From Methylococcaceae bacterium (GTDB lineage Bacteria > Pseudomonadota > Gammaproteobacteria > Methylococcales > Methylomonadaceae), in NCBI GenBank assembly GCA_016715325.1, contig JADKAL010000014.1, positions 248,001 through 312,000 on the forward strand: a DNA stretch of 64,000 nucleotides, read 5' to 3'. The notes beneath the pieces are model-generated. The model did not search any database and was not told the origin of the DNA. It worked only from the letters and a program-made list of their open reading frames with translations. The position numbers and the translations under genes were made by a program. Each line of letters begins with the position of its first letter. Positions within the stretch are counted from its first letter, which is position 1. Positions 8,654-17,846 of this stretch are shown piece by piece.

Positions 8654-9862
8654 ATGACTAACGATCCGCTCGACCTATTCAATCTCTTTTCAGACCCGGA
8701 AGAAAATCCGATCAGGCCGGAATCCGTAAAAAAGAACGTTTCTATTACCCAATCCAGTTCGACACAACCTTTGTCGAAAACCCAAAAGCAATTTAACAAC
8801 CTGTTAAAAAAAATCGACGCCCAAAAGTCGCTTTTGCTCAACTGGCAGGAGGCGCTACCCCGCTACAACCTGGAAGTAGCGCAAAACTATACGCCTTTAC
8901 ACGATCAATATAACGACTTAAAGGCGGAATTGATAAGGCATTTCGACAATGTTTTCAATCATAAACTGTTCAAGAAAACCGATAAAACCAAGCTTAGATA
9001 TTTAATTACCGAGATGGCGGCAGATTTGATCGAAGACGGAAAAGAAGATTTGATCCCTGTGTATGACAAATACGCCGAGATTTCATTTGAAGACGGCGAA
9101 AAAGAAGCCGATGAATTTGCCGGTCAAGCTGTAAAACAGATGATGGAAATGGCTTTAGGCGTTGAACTGGATGACGACACCGATTTTTCCTCGCCGGAAA
9201 AACTGGCTGAATTGTTATACCAAAAAAAGCTAGAACAAGAAGAAAAGCAACGGCAAGCCAATGAAAATCGCGCACAACGCAAAAAAACCGCCAAGCAAAT
9301 CGAGCGGGAAGCAAAAAAAGCGGAAGAAGAGCAAACCATCAGCCAATCCATCCGCGAAGCATACCGGAAACTGAGTTCCTCGCTCCATCCCGACCGGGAG
9401 CAAGATCCGGTCGAGCGCGAACGAAAAACCGAACTCATGCAACGCGTCAATGCGGCCTATGCCAAAAAAGACTTGCTGAAACTATTGGAACTGCAACTCG
9501 AAGTCGAACAAATCGATCCGGCTTATATCAACAACATCGCCGAAGATCGCCTGAAATACATCAATAAAGTTCTGCAAGGTCAACTTGAGGAATTAGAACA
9601 GGAAATTCAGGGACTTATTTATCCCTTGTTGATGCAACTGGACATCCCCCCGTATGCGGGTTTTAGCCCTGAAATCCTAATGAGCTACCTAAAACGCGAT
9701 GTCCAAACGATGAAGAAAACTATTAAAGAAATCAAACAAGACTTGAACGACTTCCAGGATTTATCCGTTGTTAAGGCATGGTTAAAAAGCTATCGGATTC
9801 CTAAACCCGATCCTTTTGACGCAATAGATGACATGATGAGTGGTTTTAATTTAAGGTTTTGA
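8654..9862 (+). CDS. J-domain-like protein, function unknown
   Basis: This 402-residue, highly charged, mostly helical protein has no signal peptide or membrane helix. Near residues 232-270 it carries a J-domain-like segment: SIREAYRKLSSSLHPDRE, with the HPD tripeptide, followed by RVNAAYAKKDL. J-domains stimulate Hsp70 ATPases through HPD, so a co-chaperone role is possible. The J-like segment sits in mid-protein, not at the N-terminus as in DnaJ. The stretch before it is rich in Glu, Lys, Arg and Gln and looks like a coiled coil (about residues 190-228). No strong ribosome binding site precedes the ATG. Similar proteins are usually labelled only J domain-containing protein. Confidence 0.75.
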   Translation: MTNDPLDLFNLFSDPEENPIRPESVKKNVSITQSSSTQPLSKTQKQFNNLLKKIDAQKSLLLNWQEALPRYNLEVAQNYTPLHDQYNDLKAELIRHFDNVFNHKLFKKTDKTKLRYLITEMAADLIEDGKEDLIPVYDKYAEISFEDGEKEADEFAGQAVKQMMEMALGVELDDDTDFSSPEKLAELLYQKKLEQEEKQRQANENRAQRKKTAKQIEREAKKAEEEQTISQSIREAYRKLSSSLHPDREQDPVERERKTELMQRVNAAYAKKDLLKLLELQLEVEQIDPAYINNIAEDRLKYINKVLQGQLEELEQEIQGLIYPLLMQLDIPPYAGFSPEILMSYLKRDVQTMKKTIKEIKQDLNDFQDLSVVKAWLKSYRIPKPDPFDAIDDMMSGFNLRF

Positions 9863-10797
9863 TTTTTAAAGCGGCTCTACCTTTAAGGTTTAAACGCCTG
9901 ATAGGATGTGTTGAACGAAGTGAAGTGCATCTGTCGCGAACGATGCGTCTCGTTCCTCGGCAAACCTTATAGCACTCGGCGGGGCATGCCGGAATGTGCG
10001 TTATTCATAGGACAGGAGGGTGGATTAGACGCGCAAAACCTCTTAATTTTCAGATAAGTAAAAACTTCCGGCGCGGCGTAATACACCACATCGAAGTCAA
10101 TCACATGCGGCGGGTCACGCCGCGCATGAACATCAGTAGTTGTTTAAGCAAAGTGGTTTTGCGCGGCTAACCACGCCCTACGATTGACCCGCCGTACGAG
10201 GTAAAAATGAGAAGAATTTGAAAGCCAAAACCAGTCAAATTTTGATCGTTTTTATGACAATGCTATCGAAATTATTAATTTACTCTAATATTACAAATAT
10301 GATTAAACAATTGATTAATAAGTTGTTAAATGCAATTTACTTGATTCAATAAATTGAATAACTTCTTATATTTAATGATTCTTTAAGATAACTAAGGTTA
10401 CTCTAATCTTGCAATACCGCAATATTCATCGATTTTGGCGAGTATATCTTATCGACGAATCATTATTCATCCGGCTTTATGAAGTTTTAATATCCGTTCG
10501 TCCTTGGCCCCTTTGGGTTTTGTGCCAGTGGAAAGGACTTAGTACCTAGACTCGCTCAGCACGAAGGCAATGTCCCGGTTCAAAAGGAAGTACAAAGAAG
10601 ACGTATAACGGCTATCCAAGCCGACACATGAACTTTTACTCTACTGGCTTACGATAGAATCGAAAACATTTGTGAACGTTTCATCTGCGTCAATCATAAA
10701 AATGACACATTATTTTATTAGTTAGGCTGCTTGGAGCCGCGCAAACTGTCTTAACTCTACTTAATGCTCAGCGGCAAAAAACAAAGAGGAAACAATA
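9863..10797. other. 935-base gap with a G+C-rich repeat-like patch
   Basis: Bases 9900-10210 are G+C-richer than the surroundings and contain repeated, partly inverted pieces (GCGGCGGGTCACGCCGCGC, TAACCACGCCCTACG, GACCCGCCGTACG) typical of dispersed intergenic repeats. On the minus strand 9970-10160 is open but encodes nothing I recognise. Bases 10210-10480 are very AT-rich. Bases 10500-10590 hold a scrap like the TTCGTGCTGAGC repeat seen at 40404. No gene is supported. Confidence 0.4.
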
Positions 10798-11196
10798 ATG
10801 TTAAAAACTTCGTTAAAAGTTCTACCACTATTTGCAGCTGTTTTCATGATAAATGAAGCAAACGCTGCTTTTACTGCCGGATTATGGCGTGTCCGTCAGT
10901 ATGATGTAGTAACAAAAGCCGAGATCAATGTTATGGAAACTTGTTTTTCTAAAGATGGGACGCTGAAACAAGGCAGTTCAATTGCTTCCATTGAATGGAC
11001 TGGATCCTGGGAAAGCAATGGTGATTTAGTGTTGGTGCGGATGAATAATACGGATGGTGTTCGTGTCGCTGAATATACCTTGACAGTATTCAATCCAACT
11101 GTAATGACGGGTTATAATCAAAGCTGGAGTATATTGGATTCATCAGCAGGTTTTAATACGTCATCCATTTGGAGATTTCTAAAATCATCTTGCTAA
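10798..11196 (+). CDS. Small exported protein, unrecognised
   Basis: This 132-residue protein has a clear signal peptide (LKTSLKVLPLFAAVFMINEANA, cleaved after ANA near residue 23; quoted here in part as LPLFAAVFM). The mature part of about 109 residues is beta-rich, with two cysteines (near residue 49 and at the C-terminus) that could form a disulphide. A good ribosome binding site (AAAGAGGAAA) precedes the ATG. I do not recognise the family. A 14-base-pair hairpin overlaps the stop codon. Confidence 0.7.
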   Translation: MLKTSLKVLPLFAAVFMINEANAAFTAGLWRVRQYDVVTKAEINVMETCFSKDGTLKQGSSIASIEWTGSWESNGDLVLVRMNNTDGVRVAEYTLTVFNPTVMTGYNQSWSILDSSAGFNTSSIWRFLKSSC

Positions 11197-11216
11197 TTTT
11201 CGATTAGCAAGATGAT
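11184..11216 (+). terminator. Hairpin overlapping the stop codon of the small exported protein
   Basis: ATCATCTTGCTAAT pairs perfectly with ATTAGCAAGATGAT around a five-base loop. The left arm includes the last codons and the TAA stop. There is no T-run, so it may be an RNA-stabilising or processing hairpin rather than a classical terminator. Confidence 0.5.
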
Positions 11217-11249
11217 CACCAGGGAGAAGAATGCCTAGGATGGGCTAGC

Positions 11250-11346
11250 GGGAAGTGGGTCTAAATGGTTAAATTTGATGGCTTTGTAGACTATGCATGG
11301 ACGCGGTTTTACAGGAAATCATAAACCTATTTAACCCAACTTCCCC
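11250..11346. repeat. Imperfect inverted repeat downstream of the exported protein
   Basis: GGGAAGTGGGTCTAAATGG near 11250 is roughly complementary to AACCTATTTAACCCAACTTCCC ending near 11346 (quoted as CCTATTTAACCCAACTTCCC). It is followed by a CCTAACCTACAT scrap of the kind found at 17260 and 17810. It is probably a dispersed intergenic palindrome. Confidence 0.35.
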
Positions 11347-11522
11347 CTCACAATCCAGGCCTAACCTACATCAACTGGGCGCGCTCTTTGGTTCTTTCTC
11401 AGGCGACGTTGATACGATTAACCAAAGTGTAATCGAACGTATGATGATATTGGATTAGATTCCTCCGATTACACTACCGCTATTTTAAGCCACACAGAAT
11501 AATCCTTTATCTGAAACCAGTT

Positions 11523-12656
11523 TTAAGAAATAAACTTCTCTAAAACATTATCCAAAAAATTCCATCCTTTGTCCGTACACACATAACAGTCGTTATTCAA
11601 ACTGATTAAGCCTTGTAGCTCGCATTCTGACAATGCGGATTGCAACGTGATAGCATCCAATCCGGTCATATTTCGGTAATGCTCCAAAGTAAATCCGGTA
11701 CGCAGCCGGAATTGGTTCATGGCGTATTCCAAAGGTAATTCGTGGATTGTGATGGCTTGGCTAGCGGCATTGTTGGTTGGATTATTTAAATAAGTTTCGG
11801 GGCTTTTGGCTTTTGCAGTCCTGATGATCTTATCGGGCAACCGAGTTGTAATCTTACCGTGCGCACCGGCTCCGATGCCCAAGTAATCGCCGAATTGCCA
11901 ATAGTTGACGTTATGGCGGCACTGTTTACCCGGCTTACTGTAAGCGGAAATTTCATACTGGCTATAACCTTTTTCCGTTAATAAACGTTGGCAGTTTTGT
12001 TGCGTCGTAAAGATAATTTCGTCGTCGGGCAGTTTGGGCGGAAATTTGTGGAACCAGGTATTCGGTTCCAAGGTTAATTGGTAGAAAGAGATATGAGTAG
12101 GTTCTAGGTCGATAGCAGTGGCGATATCGTTTTCGCTATCGCCGGAAATCGCGCCGGGCAAGCCGAACATTAAATCCAGGTTGAAATTGGCAAAGCCGGC
12201 GTTATGGGCGATTTCTACGGCTTTGATAGCTTCTTTCCCGGAATGGACGCGGCCAAGTTTTGTTAATAAGCCGTCGTTAAAGCTTTGGATGCCGATGGAT
12301 AAACGATTAATACCCAAGGCGTTGAACTCCCTGAACTTTGCGCTTTCAAACGTTCCAGGATTGGCCTCCAGGGTTATTTCCAGGTCGCTTTCGAGATTTA
12401 CCCGTTGTTTGATGCCATCAAGCAATCGGACTATCGATTCAGGCGAGAACAGGCTGGGTGTTCCCCCGCCGATAAAAATGCTGTGTATAGGCCTTGAAAT
12501 AGCAAAGCGCTCTATATCTGACGTTAAATCGGCTAATAAGGCATTGATGTAAGCTATTTCCGGCAAATCCGCTTTGGCGGCATGGGAGTTAAAATCGCAA
12601 TAGGGGCATTTTTTGATGCACCAGGGTATGTGGACGTATAGACTAAGCGGTTGCAA
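11523..12656 (-). CDS. hemW: HemW, radical SAM haem chaperone
   Basis: This 377-residue radical SAM protein has its 4Fe-4S motif at the N-terminus (HIPWCIKKCPYCDFNSH; Cys at about 13, 17 and 20), a GGGTPS motif near residue 64 and an LEANPG motif near 100. The C-terminal HemN-like region is shorter than in true HemN. HemW binds haem and is implicated in delivering it to respiratory proteins; it is often mislabelled coproporphyrinogen oxidase. The length and start fit the family. It stands alone on the minus strand, divergent from the response regulator at 12832. Confidence 0.93.
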   Translation of the reverse strand: MQPLSLYVHIPWCIKKCPYCDFNSHAAKADLPEIAYINALLADLTSDIERFAISRPIHSIFIGGGTPSLFSPESIVRLLDGIKQRVNLESDLEITLEANPGTFESAKFREFNALGINRLSIGIQSFNDGLLTKLGRVHSGKEAIKAVEIAHNAGFANFNLDLMFGLPGAISGDSENDIATAIDLEPTHISFYQLTLEPNTWFHKFPPKLPDDEIIFTTQQNCQRLLTEKGYSQYEISAYSKPGKQCRHNVNYWQFGDYLGIGAGAHGKITTRLPDKIIRTAKAKSPETYLNNPTNNAASQAITIHELPLEYAMNQFRLRTGFTLEHYRNMTGLDAITLQSALSECELQGLISLNNDCYVCTDKGWNFLDNVLEKFIS

Positions 12657-12831
12657 TCGACAGTTGTGGATTTAATGAGAAAGGTTGCCAGTTTATCATT
12701 AACTTCAAGCCGTCGAAGAACTAAGAATCCTGCAAATTTTTAGGTTATTTTTCATAAAGATTTAAACTTAAGGTAGTGTTAACGTTTATTGTTTACGTTG
12801 TCCCGCTCAAAAATTGATTTTACGAGGTCAC

Positions 12832-13524
12832 ATGCGACTTTTACTGGTAGAAGATGATGAAATTTTAGGCGATGGTTTAGCCGCAGGCTTAAAGATGGAA
12901 GGCTATGCCGTCGATTGGCTGACCAACGGCAAGTTGGCCGATGAAGCGCTCAAAATGAACTGTTATGAGCTGGTCGTGCTGGATTTGAATTTGCCCGATA
13001 TGGACGGCTTATCCATATTGCGGGCGTTAAGGGCGCGCAAGGATGAAACGCCGGTATTGGTTTTAACGGCAAAAGATACCGTGCCCGACCGGGTTGAAGG
13101 CTTGGACAGCGGTGCGGACGATTTCGTCATCAAGCCGTTCGAACTGGATGAAGTCTGCGCACGGTTGCGGGCCTTGGCGCGCAGGAATGAGGGCAGAAGC
13201 ACGCCGACCATCGAACATAAAGGTATTGTGCTCGATCCGGCTTCGCACCAAGTGAATTATAACGGCCAAAAAATCGAACTGTCTCAGAAAGAATTCGAAA
13301 TCCTCAGTTTTCTGATGGGCAATATCGGCCGGGTGGTATCGCGCACTCGTCTGGAGGAAAGCCTGTACTCATGGAGTTCCGATATTGAAAGCAATACGGT
13401 GGAAGTCCACATTCATTACTTAAGAAAAAAACTCGACTCTGGCATTATCCGTACGGTTAGAGGCGTTGGTTATATTATCGATTCAGAAGGCGATACGGGT
13501 TCTGAGCCAGATGCTGAAGAATGA
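12832..13524 (+). CDS. OmpR-family response regulator, QseB-like
   Basis: This 230-residue regulator has an N-terminal receiver (acidic pocket near residues 7-9, phospho-acceptor Asp51 in VLDLNLPDMDG, Lys101 in VIKPFE) and a C-terminal winged-helix DNA-binding domain ending VEVHIHYLRKKL...VRGVGYI. I start it at the ATG giving MRLLLVEDDE, preceded by ACGAGG; an upstream in-frame start would add six residues unlike the family. It overlaps the sensor kinase gene by four bases, so they form a co-translated pair. The closest recognisable family is QseB/PmrA/TctD; the regulon is unknown. Confidence 0.92.
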   Translation: MRLLLVEDDEILGDGLAAGLKMEGYAVDWLTNGKLADEALKMNCYELVVLDLNLPDMDGLSILRALRARKDETPVLVLTAKDTVPDRVEGLDSGADDFVIKPFELDEVCARLRALARRNEGRSTPTIEHKGIVLDPASHQVNYNGQKIELSQKEFEILSFLMGNIGRVVSRTRLEESLYSWSSDIESNTVEVHIHYLRKKLDSGIIRTVRGVGYIIDSEGDTGSEPDAEE

Positions 13525-15131
13525 ATTACTCCCTTCGTCAACGCTTACTAGTGACGTTGTTGACGGCCTCCATGCTGATTTGGGGTATAGCGGCCTTTAT
13601 CAATTACCGGGTTACCAGAGATGAAGTCGCCGCTCTCTTTGATGCCGAATTAGCGCAATCGGGTAAAGTCCTTCTGGCCTTTTTAGAAGGGTTGCCCCAA
13701 GACAGCGCGTTGGAAGAACGTTTAAAGCTGGTGCAAACCGATGCGTTGGGACTTGAGTACGACAAGAAGATTGCCTACCAACTCAAATCCGAAAATGAAG
13801 ATTTGTTGAAACGTTCTAAGGAAATGCAGAAATTTCCCGTCTTGGGCTACAACAAAACACATGATGAAGATCCGTTATGGGATATTTTCGATGAACTGTT
13901 GGATACGGACGCCTTTGGGCATAAGTACGAGCGAAAAATCGCCTTTCAGTTGTGGTCGAAAGACAGCGGTTTGCTATTACGGTCGGAAAGTGCGCCTAAA
14001 TTTGCATTTTCCACGTCTATACGCGGATTCAGCGATAAACGTATCGACGATCATAAATGGCGCGTATTTAGTATCACCAGTGCAAACGGCGATTATGTAA
14101 TACATGTCGCTCAAAAAGAAGAAATCCGCGATCAGCTGACAGACGATATTTCAAGCCAATTAGTAACGCAATTTCTGGTCGGTTTACCGCTATTAGGTAT
14201 CGTTATCTGGTTGATCGTCGGTTATTCGTTAAAACCTTTCAGTCGCTTAGAGCGCCAGTTATCAAAACGCGAAGCCAGCTATCTCAAACCTTTATCGGCA
14301 AAAAAATTACCGAATGAAGTGGTGCCTGTCGTAAACGAGATTAATAATCTTTTCTCCCAGCTCGAACAAGCTTTCGAACACGAGCGACGATTTACTGCCG
14401 ACGCCTCCCACGAGTTGAGAACGCCGCTGGCAGGTTTACTGACGCAAGCACAAGTCGCGTTGAGGACGACGGACGAAACCGTACGGAAACAAGCATTACT
14501 CAGAATAACCCAGGCGGTCAATCGCATGACCTACATGGTTCAACAGTTGCTGACTTTTTCTCGTATCGAATCCGGCAAAGAATATCTGGCGAAAGAAATT
14601 ACGTTGGTAAACAGAGAAATTATTCAGGTCATTACCGAGCTTGAACCGGCGGCGCATAAAAAAAAGATACAGGTGGAATTTATCGAGCAAAATGCCGTGC
14701 CGATTTTAGCCAATACCCAACTAATTACTATTCTGGTCAGAAATGTAATCGATAACGCCATTAAATATACGCCCGCCGGGGGTAATGTTTTGATTACACT
14801 TGAGGGAAGCGCAACACAGTTGCAATTTAAAGTAGAAGATTCCGGTCCCGGTATTCCGCCTGATCAATACGAAAACTCCTTAAAACGATTCCATCGCTGT
14901 GTCGAAACAGCGCAAACAGCGCAAGGTAGCGGACTTGGATTTTCCATAGTCGAGCGGATTACGGCGATGTACGGCGCCGAATTATCGCTCGGCGTTTCCC
15001 AATTCAGCGGATTGAAAGTCACCGTCAATTTTTCGTTACCTAAAACACCGGCACAGTCTCAAGTTCAAATACAGGAAAGCGAAGACGATAAAAAAAAGAA
15101 ACTTAAACTCAAAGTCATTCTGCAAAAATAG
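13521..15131 (+). CDS. Sensor histidine kinase, QseC/TctE-like, with duplicated sensor segment
   Basis: This 536-residue membrane kinase has helices at about residues 10-28 and 215-235 enclosing a periplasmic sensor of the 2CSK_N type. The H-box lies near residue 297 (ASHELRTPLAG), the N-box is NVIDNAIKYTP and the ATP-binding motifs are DSGPGIPP and GSGLGFSIV. The sensor contains two copies of one motif, about residues 74-107 (LEYDKKIAYQL) and 130-163 (HKYERKIAFQL), 56 residues apart. The family normally has one, followed by a RGFSDKRIDDHKWRVF-like segment that occurs once here. The C-terminus is Lys-rich. It partners the regulator just upstream. Confidence 0.92.
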   Translation: MNYSLRQRLLVTLLTASMLIWGIAAFINYRVTRDEVAALFDAELAQSGKVLLAFLEGLPQDSALEERLKLVQTDALGLEYDKKIAYQLKSENEDLLKRSKEMQKFPVLGYNKTHDEDPLWDIFDELLDTDAFGHKYERKIAFQLWSKDSGLLLRSESAPKFAFSTSIRGFSDKRIDDHKWRVFSITSANGDYVIHVAQKEEIRDQLTDDISSQLVTQFLVGLPLLGIVIWLIVGYSLKPFSRLERQLSKREASYLKPLSAKKLPNEVVPVVNEINNLFSQLEQAFEHERRFTADASHELRTPLAGLLTQAQVALRTTDETVRKQALLRITQAVNRMTYMVQQLLTFSRIESGKEYLAKEITLVNREIIQVITELEPAAHKKKIQVEFIEQNAVPILANTQLITILVRNVIDNAIKYTPAGGNVLITLEGSATQLQFKVEDSGPGIPPDQYENSLKRFHRCVETAQTAQGSGLGFSIVERITAMYGAELSLGVSQFSGLKVTVNFSLPKTPAQSQVQIQESEDDKKKKLKLKVILQK

Positions 15132-15134
15132 CAG

Positions 15135-15989
15135 TTACGGTTCATCGATAACGGGATTACTCAACTTCCCGATCTCCTCAATCTCAACCGTTACCGTTTG
15201 TCCCGGCTTTAAATAACCTCTCGGCTCCATTTTTACACCTACGCCGCTGGGTGTGCCGGTACTAATCACATCGCCCGGTTCCAACGTCATCGCTTGCGTC
15301 AGATAGGCGATCATTTCATAGCAATTAAATAACATGTGACGGGTGTTGGAATTTTGCCGCAATTCGTCGTCTACCCAGGTTTTAATATCAAGATTATGCG
15401 GATCGCCGATTTCGTCGGGGGTCACCAGCCAAGGCCCGAGCGGACCGCAGGTGTCGAATGATTTACCGACAGTGAAGGTTGGCGAGCGGAATTGCCAGTC
15501 GCGCACCGAAACATCGTTGGCGATGGTAAATCCGGCAATCACCTTATGAGCGTCTTCAACTGGCACATGACGGCAGCGTTTGCCGATGACAAACGCCAGT
15601 TCGCCTTCATAATCAAGTTTATCGGACACCTTCGGTCGGTGAATAGCATCGCCGTTGCCGATTACGCAGGTACTTTGTTTAGTGAAAAAACTGGGAAATT
15701 CAGGTCGATCGCGCCCAGTTTCCTGAATGTGGTCGGCGTAATTCAAACTGATTGCCAAATATTTTCCGGGACGGGGAATCGGCGCCTGCAATTTGACATC
15801 CGATAACGGAATCCGGTGCTTTCCGCCCGCTATCCTTTTTTGCATGGATGAAATCGCAGCGTCTCCGGCAGAGATAAAATTAACCATCGCTGACGGAAGG
15901 TCGAATTCGCCGACGCCATCGACAACCTCATCACCTATGACCGCACCGAAACGCGAAAAATTGTTATGGCTAAACGTGACTAATTTCAT
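15135..15989 (-). CDS. Fumarylacetoacetate hydrolase family protein
   Basis: This 284-residue protein carries FAH-family motifs: [32 protein letters not shown] (metal-ligand Glu residues), [12 protein letters not shown], and [13 protein letters not shown] near the end. Such enzymes are metal-dependent and cleave or isomerise 2,4-diketo acids (FAHD1-like, ureidoglycolate lyase-like or 5-carboxymethyl-2-hydroxymuconate isomerase-like); the substrate cannot be told from sequence. I start it at ATG 15989 ([10 protein letters not shown]); a longer in-frame extension of 126 residues would run into the divergent rpe gene and has no family resemblance. It converges on the kinase gene with only three bases between. 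Confidence 0.88.
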   Translation of the reverse strand: MKLVTFSHNNFSRFGAVIGDEVVDGVGEFDLPSAMVNFISAGDAAISSMQKRIAGGKHRIPLSDVKLQAPIPRPGKYLAISLNYADHIQETGRDRPEFPSFFTKQSTCVIGNGDAIHRPKVSDKLDYEGELAFVIGKRCRHVPVEDAHKVIAGFTIANDVSVRDWQFRSPTFTVGKSFDTCGPLGPWLVTPDEIGDPHNLDIKTWVDDELRQNSNTRHMLFNCYEMIAYLTQAMTLEPGDVISTGTPSGVGVKMEPRGYLKPGQTVTVEIEEIGKLSNPVIDEP

Positions 15990-16104
15990 CTGCAAGAATT
16001 CCGGTAAGATAGAGTTTTCCCTATTGTATAACGAAGCCGAATACGCAAAAACAAGATATAATTGCGCCATTTTACGAATAAATAACTTGCACGAGGAGAT
16101 AACA

Positions 16105-16776
16105 ATGAACGAAAACTGGATTGCCCCTTCTATTTTGTCCGCTAATTTTGCGAAATTAGGCGAAGAAGTCGATAACGTCTTGGCCGCCGGTGCGGATATT
16201 GTCCATTTCGACGTCATGGACAACCATTTCGTACCTAACCTGACCATCGGGCCATTGGTGTGCGAAGCTTTACGCAAACACGGCGTAACAGCCCCTATCG
16301 ACGTGCATTTAATGATCGAGCCGGTAGACCGCATCGTACCGGATTTCGCCAAAGCCGGCGCATCCATTATTACTTTTCACCCAGAAGCATCCATCCATAT
16401 CGATCGTACTTTGCAACTAATTAAAGACAACGGCTGTAAAGCCGGTTTGGTGTTCAATCCAGGTACGCCGCTGCATTATCTTGATTACGTCATGGACAAA
16501 ATCGACATGATCCTGTTGATGTCGGTCAATCCCGGCTTCGGTGGTCAATCGTTTATCCCTTCCGCATTAGGCAAACTGCGCGAAGTCAGAAAACGCATCG
16601 ACGACAGCGGTTTTAATATCCGTCTGGAAATCGATGGCGGCGTCAACGGCAGCAACATCGGCGCGATTAAAGCTGCTGGTGCGGATACGTTTGTTGCTGG
16701 TTCAGCAATTTTCGGTAAACCGGATTATAAAGCGATTATCGACGAAATGCGGGCTGAGATGGCTAAGGTTGGTTGA
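16105..16776 (+). CDS. rpe: Ribulose-phosphate 3-epimerase
   Basis: This 223-residue TIM-barrel enzyme interconverts ribulose 5-phosphate and xylulose 5-phosphate in the pentose phosphate pathway (and in ribulose monophosphate or Calvin cycles where present). Signatures are [27 protein letters not shown] (metal-binding His and Asp), [19 protein letters not shown], and EIDGGV near the C-terminus. The ATG follows a strong GAGGAG site. It is divergent from the FAH-family gene, with about 115 bases between. Confidence 0.96.
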   Translation: MNENWIAPSILSANFAKLGEEVDNVLAAGADIVHFDVMDNHFVPNLTIGPLVCEALRKHGVTAPIDVHLMIEPVDRIVPDFAKAGASIITFHPEASIHIDRTLQLIKDNGCKAGLVFNPGTPLHYLDYVMDKIDMILLMSVNPGFGGQSFIPSALGKLREVRKRIDDSGFNIRLEIDGGVNGSNIGAIKAAGADTFVAGSAIFGKPDYKAIIDEMRAEMAKVG

Positions 16777-16818
16777 AATATAAGTTCTTACATGTAATAG
16801 CTTTTATAGGAGGATTTT

Positions 16819-17157
16819 ATGAATAGACGTTTAATCATTTTATTTAGTATGGCATTTTTTTTTACCATTTTAGGATGCCATTCCATGGACATAGGAAATG
16901 ATTTTAATGATTCGTACGTATCATCCATTCAAAAAAATAAAACTACCAAAGAACAGATTCGACAAAATATTGGCGAACCCCATTCAGTTTCCACAACAAC
17001 TGGTATGGAAACATGGACATACCAGTTTACTGATGCGTACGCTAAAAGTTACCAGCAAGCTTCGACTTTTGGTTTAATCAGAGAAAAGCCAACAAACAAG
17101 TTATTGATTATTATTTTTTCAGGCGACAAGGTTGTTGACTATAACTATACAAGATAG
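16819..17157 (+). CDS. Small lipoprotein with SmpA/OmlA-like fold
   Basis: This 112-residue protein has a lipoprotein signal (FFFTILGC, Cys near residue 20). The mature part has the BamE/SmpA-type pattern: KTTKEQIRQNIGEPHSVST, then METWTYQF. Proteins with this fold include the BAM subunit BamE and many orphan lipoproteins. The genes around it are not BAM genes, so I call only the fold. A strong AGGAGG site precedes the ATG, 42 bases after rpe. Confidence 0.75.
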   Translation: MNRRLIILFSMAFFFTILGCHSMDIGNDFNDSYVSSIQKNKTTKEQIRQNIGEPHSVSTTTGMETWTYQFTDAYAKSYQQASTFGLIREKPTNKLLIIIFSGDKVVDYNYTR

Positions 17158-17176
17158 CAACAATCTTAAATTGCCC

Positions 17177-17273
17177 TGTAGGTTGGATTTAGTTGGAAGG
17201 TTGGGTTACGACGCGCCTTAACTCTCGTGCCTGGTTAAAACTTAGTTGTTTTGCGCATCTAATCCAACCTACA
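17177..17273. repeat. TAGGTTGGATT...AATCCAACCTA palindromic repeat
   Basis: TGTAGGTTGGATT at the left is the inverse complement of AATCCAACCTACA at the right; the middle holds TTGGGTTACGACGCG and TTTTGCGCATC pieces. This is the layout of dispersed intergenic palindromes common in gammaproteobacteria. Scraps of the same end (CCTAACCTACAT) occur at 11360 and 17810. It lies directly before the toxin gene, so it is part of that gene's upstream region. Confidence 0.65.
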
Positions 17274-17293
17274 TCCCTTACAGAGAAAAATTT

Positions 17294-17563
17294 TTGAAAT
17301 TCACATGGAATCCTGCCAAAGCCGAAAGCAACCGACAAAAACACGGGGTGGACTTCAATGAAGCAACCACCGTTTTTGGCGATCCTTTGGCCGGAACCTT
17401 CCCTGATACCGATCACTCTACTGGAGAAACTCGTTTGATTACCGTAGGCTTGTCATGCGCTGGACGATTGCTGGTTGTCGCCCATACCGAAAGTGTTGAG
17501 GAAATCCGAATTATTAGTGCAAGATTAGCCACTGCTAATGAGAGAAAAACGTATGAATGCTGA
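17294..17563 (+). CDS. brnT: BrnT-family toxin
   Basis: This protein of about 89 residues has the BrnT core: KFTWNPAKAESNRQKHGVDF, then ATTVFGDP, and an IRIISARLATANERKTYE end. BrnT is a ribonuclease toxin of type II systems with a RelE-like fold. No ATG is available in frame; the family start aligns with TTG at 17294, and a second TTG lies at 17246 inside the palindromic repeat. The gene overlaps the following antitoxin-like gene by 11 bases. The partner is not a standard BrnA, so the pair may be a variant arrangement. Confidence 0.85.
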   Translation: MKFTWNPAKAESNRQKHGVDFNEATTVFGDPLAGTFPDTDHSTGETRLITVGLSCAGRLLVVAHTESVEEIRIISARLATANERKTYEC

Positions 17564-17792
17564 AGAATCCCAAGATGAATTAAGAACCGAATACGATTTC
17601 GACTTTTCTAAAGCCGTACGGGGCAAATATTACCGCCAGTATGTCGAAAGTTCGAATGTTGTTGTACTTGAACCCGATGTTGCTGCTGTTTTTCATAACT
17701 CAGCAGATGTTAATCAGGCGCTTCGAGCAATGCTCGAATTCGCCAAGCAAACAGCAATCTTAACAGAACATTCAAATCGCCCCGTTGACTAA
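17553..17792 (+). CDS. Probable antitoxin paired with BrnT
   Basis: This acidic 79-residue protein contains EYDFDFSKAVRGKYYRQYVE and VVLEPDVAAVFHNSADVNQALRAML segments (quoted in part: VVLEPDVAAVF, SADVNQALRAML). Proteins of this type lie next to RelE/HigB/BrnT-like toxins and are presumed antitoxins. It does not show the usual BrnA sequence. An in-frame ATG at 17538 would add five residues. Its overlap with the toxin gene supports co-expression. Confidence 0.72.
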   Translation: MNAEESQDELRTEYDFDFSKAVRGKYYRQYVESSNVVVLEPDVAAVFHNSADVNQALRAMLEFAKQTAILTEHSNRPVD

Positions 17793-17846
17793 AGTGGTTG
17801 TTCATCAAACCTAACCTACATGATTTGATCTTTTAACTATACCCTC

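Noticed and set aside
9970..10160. A transposase fragment in the gap after the J-domain-like gene
   Set aside because: The open minus-strand stretch (VIDFDVVYYAAPEVF) has no transposase motif, and its DNA is better explained by dispersed palindromic repeats.
15990..16367. A 126-residue N-terminal extension of the FAH-family protein
   Set aside because: It has no family similarity and is antisense to rpe, which is certain.
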